A stretch of 48,141 nt of DNA from a virus, in the IMG/VR virus record IMGVR_UViG_3300017963_000087, positions 1-48,141 of that record. One strand, 5' to 3'. A program made the translations under genes and the position numbers. The notes below the pieces were generated by a model. It made no database searches, was not told the origin of the DNA, and saw only the letters and a list, made by a program, of their open reading frames with translations. Positions 1 to 6,961 of the stretch are shown here, piece by piece. Position 1 is the first letter of the stretch, and the number at the start of each line of letters is the position of its first letter.

Positions 1-123
1 AGTAGCGATTGCTCTATTCCTTCTGATGACCAGTGCAAGTGTTATACTGGCTTTTCGGCTTATGTTGTTGATCCGGGAAAAGGAAGGATAGTAAGTCTTA
101 CCCCCTACAGGTTCCAAACCAAC
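1..123. repeat. Terminal direct repeat, left copy (assembly overlap)
   Basis: These 123 bases are identical to 48019-48141 at the other end of the window. The reading frame entering from the right end continues in the same frame here, so the repeat is best read as the overlap of a closed circular contig, giving a 48,018 bp genome. A true short terminal repeat of a linear virion is possible but would be unusual inside a coding gene. Confidence 0.95.
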
Positions 124-840
124 TCAGTTAACTCTGGGGACAATTTGTTGTCTGAACTTTATTTAGTTAAAAGTCAGTATGGTAAAATACCCAGAGGCCT
201 ACCTTTTGAATTAACTGTTGATATGATGGAAGTCCAAACCGACAAAGGCAAAAACAAATTTCCTCTGTGGAATCTAAAGGCCTATGGTACCATGGAACAA
301 ATCAATTCATTTGTGCAGCGTACACAGTTACCGACAAATGAGAATAATTCCATCATTGCCGACCCGTCTAAACTTCTGCAGTCTAAGGCAAGTGCAGAAG
401 ATTCGAACGAGGGCGACGAACACCCTTATCCTGAAAACGAGGGCGAAAAAGAGGCTGCAGAATTTTTTGAAGGTATTACCGGAGAGAAGCCCGATGTTGT
501 TGAACAGGTGAATTCAGATGATATTCTTCAACGTCGAGGCCTTTTATCTGATATAGTACTGGATCAGTCTGACGTTAAGGGTGTTTTAGCACAATCGATT
601 AAGATCATTATGGAATTGTGTAATCAGAACAAAACGTCTGCCCGGAAAAAACTTAAAGAATATTCCAAGGTTGAAGACGCTCACCCTTCAGGGTATGATT
701 CATCCGCAGATATTCTGGAAAAGGGCGGTAATTCGCTCGTTCAATTAGTATTTGAGCGTGTCAAGAAAGATTACCGGGATCATCTAACTAAAATTGAGGC
801 AGATGAAAACCAAGGAGACCTGCTCAATGGAAAAAAGTGA
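1..840 (+). CDS. phiC31 Gp3-like (RDF-like family) protein, C-terminal part
   Basis: This is the 3' part of a gene that starts at 47659. On the circle the whole gene is 1200 nt, encoding 399 aa. This part continues a cysteine-rich stretch (CGSSDC, then CKC near its start) and then a beta-rich segment (FELTVDMM, FPLWNLKAYG). The last 150 residues are acidic and then lysine-rich, probably a flexible tail. Overall order (YGDKPNKL, then RSCDGEEC, then Cys pairs, then a domain ending in the LKAYG region) resembles the Gp3-like family, whose phiC31 member is the recombination directionality factor. No integrase is visible in the genome, so an RDF role is not supported. Its place beside a PD-(D/E)XK nuclease suggests a recombination or repair role (inference). 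Confidence 0.55.
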   Translation, partial: SSDCSIPSDDQCKCYTGFSAYVVDPGKGRIVSLTPYRFQTNSVNSGDNLLSELYLVKSQYGKIPRGLPFELTVDMMEVQTDKGKNKFPLWNLKAYGTMEQINSFVQRTQLPTNENNSIIADPSKLLQSKASAEDSNEGDEHPYPENEGEKEAAEFFEGITGEKPDVVEQVNSDDILQRRGLLSDIVLDQSDVKGVLAQSIKIIMELCNQNKTSARKKLKEYSKVEDAHPSGYDSSADILEKGGNSLVQLVFERVKKDYRDHLTKIEADENQGDLLNGKK

Positions 841-1084
841 AAAAGTAACTCATCCCCCGTTTAATCATCAAACCATTGACGGATTGTGCGATTTGATGAT
901 GCAAATAAACAACGGGGAGAAATTATCACATGACCGGGTGTACAACATATTCTATCGTGTAACTTCGTATAAGCAAGAATCAAAACCGAACAACCAAGGC
1001 AAGACCCGGAAACTTCAATCACCTAAATTGTACAAAGAGGTAATCAGAAGGCTAACGCAACGTGGTGATTTGAATGCCAATTAA
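827..1084 (+). CDS. Hypothetical 85-aa protein
   Basis: The ATG at 827 lies 9 nt after AAGGAG; an earlier in-frame ATG at 794 lacks a site and lies deep in the previous gene. The protein is charged and basic toward the C-terminus, with no cysteine pairs or membrane segment. It overlaps both the Gp3-like gene (stop at 840) and the helicase start (1074), so the three are translationally coupled. By its position just before a DnaB-like helicase it could be a helicase loader or accessory factor, but nothing in the sequence proves this. Confidence 0.75.
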   Translation: MEKSEKVTHPPFNHQTIDGLCDLMMQINNGEKLSHDRVYNIFYRVTSYKQESKPNNQGKTRKLQSPKLYKEVIRRLTQRGDLNAN

Positions 1085-2336
1085 GCCACCAAAAGTAGAT
1101 AGTAAGCAACATGAGCAGGAGATACTGGGGATATCATTAATAAGTGATGGGGATGCGGAGAGGGTATCCAAAATCCCCAGTTCCCTGTTCTACTATAGCA
1201 GGCATCGAGAGATTCATAAAGTCATTTGCCTTCTGGTTGAACAAAAGCAAAAAATAGATATGCTTGCCCTGATCGCTAAGTTAGGCGATGAATATCAGGT
1301 TGCTGTTGCAGAGATTGGGCAGTATGGGTTGAACCCGGGGTCACTCCACCAGCGTGTTAATGAACTTAGGGACATTAGGTTCAAACATACCGTTGCCAAC
1401 CTACCGCCAGATACCAGCATAGAAGAACTTGAAGACCTGATAGACAAATATAAACCAGAACAGGAAGAGGACCGCTCATATATCCCGGACCGGGATGAGT
1501 TATTAGAAAAGGTTATAAAATACAGGTACACTGGGTCCCTTGATTCTATGTCCTGTGGGTATGATGGACTTGAAGATATATATCGTGTAGCAAAGGGCCA
1601 ACTCGTTGTATGGACCGGGATTCCCGGACATGGCAAGAGTACGTTTATCGACAACATTGCCGTACGGATGGCTGACAAGTTTAGTTGGAAGACCTGCTAT
1701 TTTTCACCGGAATCTTACCCCATCGAACAACATTATGCCAGACTTATTGAGATACACACGAAATTAAGTATGGCGAATAAGACAACAACGGTACAAAAGA
1801 TATCTGAGAAAAAACTTGAAGAGAGTTTTAATTTTGTGTACGAGCATATTAAATCTCTTTATATCCCACCAGATGAAAGAACCTTGGATGGTATTATGTC
1901 GCAGGTCACCTCGGAGTATGATTCATTTGTTCTCGACCCTTGGAATGAGATAGAACATAAGCGTGATGCAGCCCTCAGCGAGACCGAGTATATCGGTAAA
2001 ACCCTAATGAGGTTGAAGGCTTACGCAGTGTTCAAAGATATACATGTTGATTTGATAGCACATCCCAAAAAACTACAAAAGGATGAGAACGGTAAATATA
2101 ATGAACCTGAACCTTATGATATCTCCGGTAGTGCTAACTGGTATAATAAACCAGACATATGTGTAACTATTCATAAGTCCGGGAATGGTGAGGGTGAGTT
2201 TCATGTAAAAAAAGTAAGGGTCAGGGGCACAGGCAGGTTAACTCATAAGGAACCAGTATTATTCACTTTTAATTGGGAAAATCAAACCTTTGAAGAAAAA
2301 GAAAAAAATGAGAAGAAGAGCGAACTACCGATATAA
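1074..2336 (+). CDS. DnaB-like replicative helicase
   Basis: This 420-aa protein has the two-part layout of hexameric replicative helicases. An N-terminal helical domain (about residues 1-110; HEQEILGISL, SLFYYSRHREIH) resembles the DnaB N-domain. The C-terminal RecA-like ATPase has Walker A GIPGHGKST at about residues 181-190 and a Walker B-like hydrophobic strand ending in aspartate (SFVLDPWNE) near residue 287. DnaB proteins unwind DNA 5'-3' at the fork. The protein is somewhat shorter than host DnaB (about 450-470 aa), as is usual in phages. With the O-like initiator at 5796 it would make up the phage's own replication start machinery, with polymerase supplied by the host (inference). Confidence 0.88.
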   Translation: MPIKPPKVDSKQHEQEILGISLISDGDAERVSKIPSSLFYYSRHREIHKVICLLVEQKQKIDMLALIAKLGDEYQVAVAEIGQYGLNPGSLHQRVNELRDIRFKHTVANLPPDTSIEELEDLIDKYKPEQEEDRSYIPDRDELLEKVIKYRYTGSLDSMSCGYDGLEDIYRVAKGQLVVWTGIPGHGKSTFIDNIAVRMADKFSWKTCYFSPESYPIEQHYARLIEIHTKLSMANKTTTVQKISEKKLEESFNFVYEHIKSLYIPPDERTLDGIMSQVTSEYDSFVLDPWNEIEHKRDAALSETEYIGKTLMRLKAYAVFKDIHVDLIAHPKKLQKDENGKYNEPEPYDISGSANWYNKPDICVTIHKSGNGEGEFHVKKVRVRGTGRLTHKEPVLFTFNWENQTFEEKEKNEKKSELPI

Positions 2337-2349
2337 AAAGAGGTACAAA

Positions 2350-2673
2350 ATGAGACCATTAGAACAACAACAGAAAATGAATAAAACCGAGGCACGATAT
2401 GCGGAACTTCTCGAGTTACGGAAATTGGCTGGGGAAATATTGGATTATAAGTTCGAACCGTTTAGGCTAATATTGGCCGGGAACACATCGTATTGCCCCG
2501 ACTTTTTAGTTGTCTTTAAGGATCACTTTGAAATACATGAGGTGAAAGGCTTCCTCAGAGATGATGCCAATGTGAAGTTTAAGGTTGCAGCAAGAACTTT
2601 CCCTTGGTTTAAATTTATAATGATATTTTGGAAGAAAAAACAGTGGGATTATCATGAAATTTCAAAGATATAA
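2350..2673 (+). CDS. PD-(D/E)XK nuclease, DUF1064-like
   Basis: The protein is 107 aa. I place the start at ATG 2350, preceded by AGAGG with 6-7 nt spacing. An upstream in-frame ATG at 2290 would overlap the helicase and add only a poly-basic stretch. The catalytic pattern is readable: P-D in YCPDF near residue 49, then a strand and E-x-K in HEVKG near 64-66, after an early helix (EARYAELLELRKLAGEI) and a strand (FEPFRLI). This is the DUF1064 type of small phage nuclease. Such proteins occur in phage replication modules and may act in branch resolution or host DNA breakdown; the substrate cannot be told from the sequence. Confidence 0.75.
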   Translation: MRPLEQQQKMNKTEARYAELLELRKLAGEILDYKFEPFRLILAGNTSYCPDFLVVFKDHFEIHEVKGFLRDDANVKFKVAARTFPWFKFIMIFWKKKQWDYHEISKI

Positions 2674-3223
2674 TTGCAAACATTGTGGGGAAGAGTTTGA
2701 GCGGAGAAAATTATCAACTTATACCCCAAAATTTTGTAGTATGAAATGTGCCAATGAATATCAAACACTTAACCCATATAGGGGTGAGAGAAAGGAGAGA
2801 ATAATTCAAACCTGCAAGGAATGCGACAGGGAATTTGCCGTATTGCCGAGCAGGGCAGATAGAAACCTTTTTTGTTCTACAAAATGCCAATACACATGGA
2901 GATCAAAAAAAATGTCCGACAAAGGAAATCCAAATTGGCAAGGAGGAATATCCAGACTCCCATATCCATTTAATTGGAAGGAAATTTCTGCAAAGGTGAT
3001 CGAAACGCAAAGAGTGTGTATGAATCCTATGTGTGGTTACAACGGTAGGCTGGTCACACATCATATTAACTATGACAAAACAGATTGTGGAAAAATGAAC
3101 CTGATCTGCTTATGTGAAAAATGCAACTCTGCAGCAAATTTTAATAAAAAAGAATGGGAGATATTATATGCGAATATTAATAAAACTTTTTACGAGTCCA
3201 TTGATTTTTTTAATGGGGCTTAA
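2654..3223 (+). CDS. HNH endonuclease with two zinc fingers
   Basis: The protein is 189 aa and overlaps the previous gene by 20 nt. Residues 8-60 hold two CxxC zinc-ribbon units (CKHC, then CSMKC; CKEC, then CSTKC). A linker with a GNPNWQGG motif follows, as in many phage HNH proteins. The HNH core begins at about residue 134 (VTHHI) and continues through an aspartate/asparagine region to paired cysteines (CLCEKC). This is a typical free-standing phage HNH enzyme of homing type. It could also nick DNA during packaging, but it is far from TerL, so homing is more likely. Confidence 0.85.
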   Translation: MKFQRYNCKHCGEEFERRKLSTYTPKFCSMKCANEYQTLNPYRGERKERIIQTCKECDREFAVLPSRADRNLFCSTKCQYTWRSKKMSDKGNPNWQGGISRLPYPFNWKEISAKVIETQRVCMNPMCGYNGRLVTHHINYDKTDCGKMNLICLCEKCNSAANFNKKEWEILYANINKTFYESIDFFNGA

Positions 3224-3321
3224 ATTAATGCATCACCATGTATATTACGGCTTTAAATCATCTGTTAGGCTCGTGAAAGCATTGTCGGACGACACAACAC
3301 ACAAATCGAAGGAGATTAGTC

Positions 3322-3723
3322 ATGGAAACACAAGCACCCATCAATGAATACCGCTTAGTTTTCAAATCAGAATTAATCCCAGCACCAAAGGCTTATAGAA
3401 AAGAGGACGATTGTCCTATGGTCAGGGAAACCCGATGTATTATTTATGTAGGAGAAGAAGAAATGCCTGTCGCATTTGCCACTGTAACGCAGCACGTCAG
3501 GGATCAGGATAATAAGTTCATTGGGCAGAAGAGGGCATTAGAGAAGACACTTAGAGATTTTGCTGCAGGGGATATTAACAAGGATGTCAGAAAGGAAATA
3601 TGGGCTGAGTTTTTCAGAAGGTCACAGCATGGGTGTGATCTGATCGGGATACCATTCCCGGGGAGACCATCAATAAGGCCACTCGATAGTCAGGGGTTAC
3701 CTGATCTGAGGGCACGAGTTTAA
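3322..3723 (+). CDS. Hypothetical 133-aa protein
   Basis: The start ATG follows AAGGAG closely (3308-3314). The protein is soluble, mixed charge, with a proline/arginine-rich C-terminus (IPFPGRPSIRPL) and no motif I can name. It is separated from the HNH gene by about 100 nt without a clear promoter or terminator, so it probably belongs to the same rightward transcript. Confidence 0.7.
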   Translation: METQAPINEYRLVFKSELIPAPKAYRKEDDCPMVRETRCIIYVGEEEMPVAFATVTQHVRDQDNKFIGQKRALEKTLRDFAAGDINKDVRKEIWAEFFRRSQHGCDLIGIPFPGRPSIRPLDSQGLPDLRARV

Positions 3724-3790
3724 TTCTGTGCCCAGAAGAGTACTAATAGTCATCTTATAAGCACAAATTTAAACCAGAAAGGAGAGATAT

Positions 3791-3976
3791 TTGGAACACA
3801 AAGTTAGAAAGGTACTGAGTCTGAACATGACTCTGAATGACCGAGAGATGAAAGCACTGGCAGCCTGCCTACAGCATGTAAACTTCGACCAGTCAGAATT
3901 AATGAAGGAACGGAGAGAGGAATTAAAATTATTTGCAGAGAATTTCAGGAAGGTATTGATTGAGGCAACAGATTGA
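3791..3976 (+). CDS. Small helical protein, TTG start
   Basis: The 61-aa frame starts with TTG at 3791, placed after AAAGGAGAG at the right distance. No ATG fits. The sequence is strongly helical and charged (NDREMKALAACL, then KERREELKLFAENFRKVL). It is the last rightward gene before the bidirectional terminator at 4007-4038. No family recognised. Confidence 0.6.
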   Translation: MEHKVRKVLSLNMTLNDREMKALAACLQHVNFDQSELMKERREELKLFAENFRKVLIEATD

Positions 3977-4006
3977 AGTAAGCATGGCTGCAGTTTGTAG
4001 CATAAA

Positions 4007-4038
4007 AAAGCCCCCCAGAACTTAATCTGAGGGGCTTT
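4007..4038. terminator. Bidirectional Rho-independent terminator
   Basis: AAAGCCCC (4007-4014) pairs with GGGGCTTT (4031-4038), extended inside by CAGA/TCTG. An A-tract precedes the stem and a T-rich stretch follows it, so it works in both directions. It separates the rightward genes ending at 3976 from the leftward unit ending at 4043. Confidence 0.92.
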
Positions 4039-4042
4039 GTTG

Positions 4043-4255
4043 TTATGAATCATTATTGTACTTCATCCGGTTAAATGCTGCCTTCCATTCTTTCATCGAA
4101 TCAATCATGGATGACTTAGTGAATTTAAACTCTCTTCTACAGTAGGTACACCGGGCGATGGGTTTTTCCACTTCCCGGGCGGTCAACTCAATTCTGGTTT
4201 CGCACATCGGACAAACGGTATGAAGTATAAATTGTGAATAGTTTGTACGTTTCAT
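4043..4255 (-). CDS. Small zinc-ribbon protein
   Basis: This 70-aa protein has CPMC near residue 15 and CTYC near 36, a single zinc ribbon, followed by a basic stretch and a helix. The start overlaps the stop of the upstream membrane protein gene (ATGA), so the two are coupled. It is the last gene of the leftward unit, just before the terminator. The zinc ribbon suggests nucleic acid or protein binding; no specific role can be given. Confidence 0.8.
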   Translation of the reverse strand: MKRTNYSQFILHTVCPMCETRIELTAREVEKPIARCTYCRREFKFTKSSMIDSMKEWKAAFNRMKYNNDS

Positions 4256-4458
4256 AGCGATACCCCCAGAACCATCTCATATACAGTGAGAATAGTCCAC
4301 AGCATTATGCAAAGCACTCCGCTAAAGTATGCAACGGACTTCGTTACACCTATTTGCTGGAAGTCTTTCAGTTCCCAGTGAATCAACTCTTCATCCTGCC
4401 ACAGATTTGCTTTAACGGCAATGGCAATACAGAACAATCCAAATAATAATAGTAACAT
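4252..4458 (-). CDS. Small membrane protein, two transmembrane helices
   Basis: This 68-aa protein has an N-terminal hydrophobic helix (LLLLFGLFCIAIAV), a short charged loop (WQDEELIHWELKD) and a second helix (YFSGVLCIMLWTIL). Start follows AAAGGAG, which lies in the end of the upstream gene. Such proteins in regulatory or early operons may act in superinfection exclusion, but this is only a guess from topology. Confidence 0.75.
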   Translation of the reverse strand: MLLLLFGLFCIAIAVKANLWQDEELIHWELKDFQQIGVTKSVAYFSGVLCIMLWTILTVYEMVLGVSL

Positions 4459-4461
4459 AAT

Positions 4462-4620
4462 TTACTCCTTTTCTTTTGGCTGAATCTCTGATTTGATACC
4501 TTTCACAGCCAATAACTCGAGGGCTGCCTGAAAGGACCGGATATCATTTACTTTTTGATATTGCTGGACCATCACAATAACTTCCGGGGATAATTGTAAC
4601 GTCTTCTGTACTTTTCTCAT
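4462..4620 (-). CDS. Ribbon-helix-helix DNA-binding protein
   Basis: The protein is 52 aa, from an ATG at 4620 placed 6 nt after AAAGGAG. A longer frame to 4677 has no ribosome site. The pattern is a short beta strand (KTLQLSP), a helix (EVIVMVQQYQKVN), a turn with serine, and a second helix (FQAALELLAVKGI). This is the Arc/MetJ/CopG ribbon-helix-helix fold, which binds operators as dimers. It is the only clear small repressor-type protein in the leftward unit. The palindrome TTATAATTATAA in the leftward promoter is a possible operator (inference). Confidence 0.7.
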   Translation of the reverse strand: MRKVQKTLQLSPEVIVMVQQYQKVNDIRSFQAALELLAVKGIKSEIQPKEKE

Positions 4621-4630
4621 ATCGTCTCCT

Positions 4631-4915
4631 TTACCCTGTGTATGGATAACATACCAGATATCTGTAAATGTTCTCACCGATTTTCTGTAGTGAGTAGTAG
4701 GAACCTAATCCGTAAGGGAAACCACAGCGACCGTCAAACCTGTCTTTGTCTGTGGCCTTGTTCTCTGCTGGTCTGATAAATTCTTTGCAGAACTTCTCGA
4801 CTTCCTTTTCATCCCTATCAGAATATATCTTATATTCGAATATGGAATCCTCATATGGTTTAGTCTGACCGGACCGGATTACATCCCAGTGAATTAAAAA
4901 TGTTTTCTCTGGCAT
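4631..4915 (-). CDS. Hypothetical 94-aa protein
   Basis: The start follows AAAGGAG with a good spacing. The protein is soluble and rich in acidic and aromatic residues (YKIYSDRDEKEVEKF, YGLGSYYSLQKIG). No family recognised. It lies between tRNA-Tyr and the ribbon-helix-helix gene in the leftward unit. Confidence 0.75.
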   Translation of the reverse strand: MPEKTFLIHWDVIRSGQTKPYEDSIFEYKIYSDRDEKEVEKFCKEFIRPAENKATDKDRFDGRCGFPYGLGSYYSLQKIGENIYRYLVCYPYTG

Positions 4916-4950
4916 AATTAACTCCTTTCGTTTAACGTGTTACGTTATAG

Positions 4951-5034
4951 TGGGTATAGATGGATTCGAACCACCAAAGGTCAGCGACCAACAGATTTAC
5001 AGTCTGCCTGAGATTTCCCATTCTCAATATACCC
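4951..5034 (-). tRNA. tRNA-Tyr (GTA)
   Basis: Read leftward, the acceptor GGGTATA pairs with TATACCC. A D-arm (GAGA/TCTC), an anticodon arm with loop CTGTAAA (anticodon GTA), a long variable arm (GGTC/GACC) and a T-arm with TTCGAAT follow. The long variable arm is the bacterial type II tRNA-Tyr form. CCA is not encoded, so the host must add it. It sits between two protein genes of the leftward unit and would need processing out of that transcript. Confidence 0.95.
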
Positions 5035-5040
5035 AACAGC

Positions 5041-5250
5041 CTATTGAACTTGAACAATTTTGCGTTTTTTGTCATAGCGAATAAATATATAAGCATCTTT
5101 CGGTGCGTCATTGATGCCGACATACTGACCATAATGACCACCAAACATGGTGGCTATAACAAAATCCTTGCCTTCGTTCCAATCTTTCTTAACGGCCTTC
5201 TGTGACGTATAGTCCCTACCATATGCTGGTAACAAAGTTAATGAAGTCAT
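5041..5250 (-). CDS. Hypothetical 69-aa protein
   Basis: The ATG at 5250 follows AAAAGGAG; an upstream in-frame start would run into the folded RNA. The sequence is rich in aromatic and charged residues, with a glycine-rich centre (MFGGHYGQYVGI). It is the first coding gene after the structured RNA and ends 6 nt before tRNA-Tyr. No family recognised. Confidence 0.75.
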   Translation of the reverse strand: MTSLTLLPAYGRDYTSQKAVKKDWNEGKDFVIATMFGGHYGQYVGINDAPKDAYIFIRYDKKRKIVQVQ

Positions 5251-5278
5251 TTTATACTCCTTTTGGTTAGTGTAAATA

Positions 5279-5489
5279 GCACCCGGCAACAGAATCGAAC
5301 TGTTGTGCGACCATCCCGGGTGTAAGGAGTTAGGGAGTCACAGTCACAGACCTTGTTCAGGCGTTAACTGTGGACTCTGTACGGGGACTCACGCTTTCGG
5401 CTTTTCATCTCTACTGTAGAGAATCCGCAGGGCTGTGCTCCGCATTGACCAGAGTCGATATTTTCGACCGGAGTTGAATAAATCAACTG
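5279..5489 (-). ncRNA. Unidentified structured RNA with tRNA-like 3' hairpin
   Basis: No gene lies here, but base pairing is dense. Read leftward from the predicted start, hairpins are AGTTGA/TCAACT (5488-5472), GTCGA/TCGAC (5468-5454) and TCTCTA/TAGAGA (5422-5408). A 7-bp long-range pairing GACTCTG/CAGAGTC joins 5456-5450 with 5379-5373. The segment around 5376-5368 can instead pair with either of two overlapping copies at 5349-5336. The 3' end (5322-5280) is a 7-bp acceptor-like stem stacked on a T-arm with loop TTCGATT. I recognise no known RNA family. Possible roles are a leader that controls the leftward genes or a stable phage RNA released by tRNA-processing enzymes (inference). Confidence 0.6.
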
Positions 5490-5494
5490 GGAAC

Positions 5495-5523
5495 AATGTA
5501 ATTATAATTATAATACGTGTCAA
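5495..5523 (-). promoter_or_regulatory. Leftward sigma-70-type promoter
   Basis: TTGACA (5523-5518), a 17-nt spacer and TACATT (5500-5495) place the start near 5488, exactly at the first hairpin of the structured RNA. The -35 box is perfect; the -10 box matches 4 of 6. Confidence 0.7.
5502..5513. promoter_or_regulatory. Candidate operator palindrome TTATAATTATAA
   Basis: A perfect 12-bp palindrome lies inside the spacer of the leftward promoter. The same 15-nt core (TAATTATAATTATAA) occurs once more in intergenic DNA just before ssb (15170-15181). A shared regulator is suggested but A/T-rich DNA can give such matches by chance. Confidence 0.35.
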
Positions 5524-5564
5524 ATTTATTTTTAATATTTTTTTATAAAATGTATAATTTGATA

Positions 5565-5593
5565 TTGATTTGTAGGCCCTAAATGATTATATT
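5565..5593 (+). promoter_or_regulatory. Rightward promoter for the replication-initiation genes
   Basis: TTGATT (5565-5570), 17 nt, TATATT (5588-5593). The pattern is the same as at six other sites in this genome. It reads into the HTH gene at 5621 and the O-like gene. Confidence 0.75.
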
Positions 5594-5620
5594 CTTTTGA
5601 ATTTAACCCGGAGAAAAAAA

Positions 5621-5803
5621 ATGGAAAAAAAATTTATTAATGCTCAGGAATGTGCTGAGTATTTACATGTTACTACCCAGACTATAAGTAATTGGGCCAG
5701 AGAATTTAAGATACCGTTCTATAAGCCTCACGGGAAGTTATTATTCATTAAAGATGAAATCGATCAGTGGGTGATGGCATCCAAGGGGGTGAAGAATGGC
5801 TAA
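5621..5803 (+). CDS. HTH (excisionase/MerR-type) DNA-binding protein
   Basis: This 60-aa protein begins at ATG 5621 after GGAG; the longer frame from 5597 starts inside the predicted transcript leader. The sequence INAQECAEYLHVTTQTISNW, then KPHGKLLFIKDEIDQWV, is the winged-helix HTH_17 pattern of excisionase-like proteins, with a helix-turn-helix followed by a wing. It overlaps the initiator gene start. With no integrase present, a transcriptional or replication-control role (lambda Cro/Xis-like position) is more likely than excision. Confidence 0.8.
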   Translation: MEKKFINAQECAEYLHVTTQTISNWAREFKIPFYKPHGKLLFIKDEIDQWVMASKGVKNG

Positions 5804-6773
5804 TCCTCAACCTGATCAATATACCAGAATAAGCAATGAATATCTCGAAGCATTACTCCAGTATAATATCCCCGGCAATCCCAGAAGAATACTCGATACT
5901 ATCATCAGATATACTTGGGGATTCCACAACAAATCAAACCCAATTGGTATCACATTATTCAAAAAATCGACCGGAATGAATGAAAAAAACATCCGGGAGT
6001 CCATCAAATGGTTGCAAAGCAGAAAACTTATTGGTATTAACACCACCAAGTATCGCCATGAATACAGTATAGTCAAGGATTACACCAAGTGGAAAGATGG
6101 GGGTTATATTACCACCAGTTTTCCCAAACATGGTGGTAATGATACCCTCTATGGTACTCAGGAAGAAACTAATGGTAATGATACCCCCAAACTTAATGGT
6201 CATGATACCATTACAAAAAGAAAAAAGAAAACTGATAAAGGGGATCACCCGAAAATATCATCCAATGTCCCCTTCAGTGAAAAAGAACTTTTGGAAATCT
6301 ATAATGGCAACAACTTCACTTTTGATTTTGAGAAGTTTGTTACATGGTGGGATGAGGGCACAAAGGTTTTAAAAAGACCTAAATCGGCTATGCTTAATTG
6401 GCAGGGTAAAGAACCACCACCACCAGAACCAGAGAAACCTAAACCAAAAAAGGGAACAAAGGAATGGTATGAGTCCGGGCCAACAATGATGCCTACCTAC
6501 ACCATATTGAATACCAGATGCGTCAAAGATATTGAAAAATTCCAAGATGAAGATTTTATCATTCAAGGAACATTGGATGGGTATGACTTCAAAAGACGTA
6601 AAGAGTTTACTCCAGAAGAAGCCCTTAAGTTTTTAGCAAAAGTTAACCCGGAATGGCAAAAAAGTGGATACAAAAATTTGTTCGATAAATTAGATTGGAA
6701 ATTCATAAAATTATATTATAATTTAGAGCGATCAGAATTCGATCCCAACTATAAAGAGGAACTACCAATATGA
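5796..6773 (+). CDS. Lambda O-like replication initiator
   Basis: The protein has 325 aa. Residues 5-100 (YTRISNEYLEALLQYNIPG, IIRYTWGF, GITLFKKSTGMNEKNIRESI) match the phage replication protein O N-terminal winged-helix domain, which binds origin iterons. A hydrophilic linker follows (residues 110-160, NGNDT repeats, lysine-rich), then a C-terminal region with KEWYESGPTMMPT and a tryptophan-rich end. In lambda the origin lies inside the O gene, and here the linker DNA also holds iteron-like repeats (6135-6209). The protein would bind these, melt the A-rich flank and recruit the helicase (family knowledge plus inference). Confidence 0.8.
   Translation: MANPQPDQYTRISNEYLEALLQYNIPGNPRRILDTIIRYTWGFHNKSNPIGITLFKKSTGMNEKNIRESIKWLQSRKLIGINTTKYRHEYSIVKDYTKWKDGGYITTSFPKHGGNDTLYGTQEETNGNDTPKLNGHDTITKRKKKTDKGDHPKISSNVPFSEKELLEIYNGNNFTFDFEKFVTWWDEGTKVLKRPKSAMLNWQGKEPPPPEPEKPKPKKGTKEWYESGPTMMPTYTILNTRCVKDIEKFQDEDFIIQGTLDGYDFKRRKEFTPEEALKFLAKVNPEWQKSGYKNLFDKLDWKFIKLYYNLERSEFDPNYKEELPI
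6135..6209. repeat. Iterons; probable replication origin
   Basis: Three copies of GGTAATGATACC or GGTCATGATACC lie at 6135-6146, 6174-6185 and 6198-6209, with a diverged copy (GGTTATATTACC) at about 6104. Each has the imperfect palindrome GGTA/TACC. Directly after them comes an A-rich, nearly T-free strand (about 6210-6240). Iterons followed by an A-rich tract inside an O gene is the lambda origin layout. Confidence 0.65.
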
Positions 6774-6961
6774 TCGCTGTGGACCAGTGGATGAAAATGA
6801 ATAACGGATATAGATTTATTTCAGGATGCAATATGCACCATGGGCATGACAATGAAGAACCACAGCCAAAAATGAAAAAAAGCATTGAGGTTGAAATAAG
6901 CCTACCAGATAAACCAGAACCAATCACAAAAATAAAAAAATACAATGAAAGGTCGAAATGA
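6770..6961 (+). CDS. Hypothetical 63-aa protein
   Basis: The start overlaps the initiator stop (ATGA) and the stop overlaps the next gene. The N-terminal half contains a His/Cys cluster (CNMHHGHD); the C-terminal half is Lys/Glu/Pro-rich. It could be a lambda P-like loader by position only; nothing in its sequence shows that, and it is much shorter. Confidence 0.6.
   Translation: MIAVDQWMKMNNGYRFISGCNMHHGHDNEEPQPKMKKSIEVEISLPDKPEPITKIKKYNERSK

Noticed and set aside
145-840. Separate 231-aa gene starting with TTG at 145
   Set aside because: The frame is open upstream to base 1 and continues from the right end; there is no ribosome site near 145. It is the C-terminal part of the junction-spanning gene.
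2290-2349. Upstream start of the DUF1064-like nuclease
   Set aside because: It would add 20 mostly Lys/Arg residues coded within the end of the helicase gene; ATG 2350 has a proper AGAGG site.
3114-3347. Frame of 77 aa overlapping the HNH gene
   Set aside because: It shares most of its start with the HNH gene, lacks a ribosome site and ends inside the next gene; taken as a shadow.
5370-5460. Group I intron core in the leftward RNA
   Set aside because: GACTCTG/CAGAGTCC recalls the P7 helix and its AUAGUCC-like strand, but only about 35 nt lie between the predicted transcript start and this helix, too little for P3-P6, and there are no exons that would join to a gene or tRNA.
5279-5489. tmRNA
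   Set aside because: There is a T-arm and an acceptor, but the 5' acceptor strand lies right beside the T-arm and not at the far end, and no tag frame ending in Ala-Ala-stop is present.
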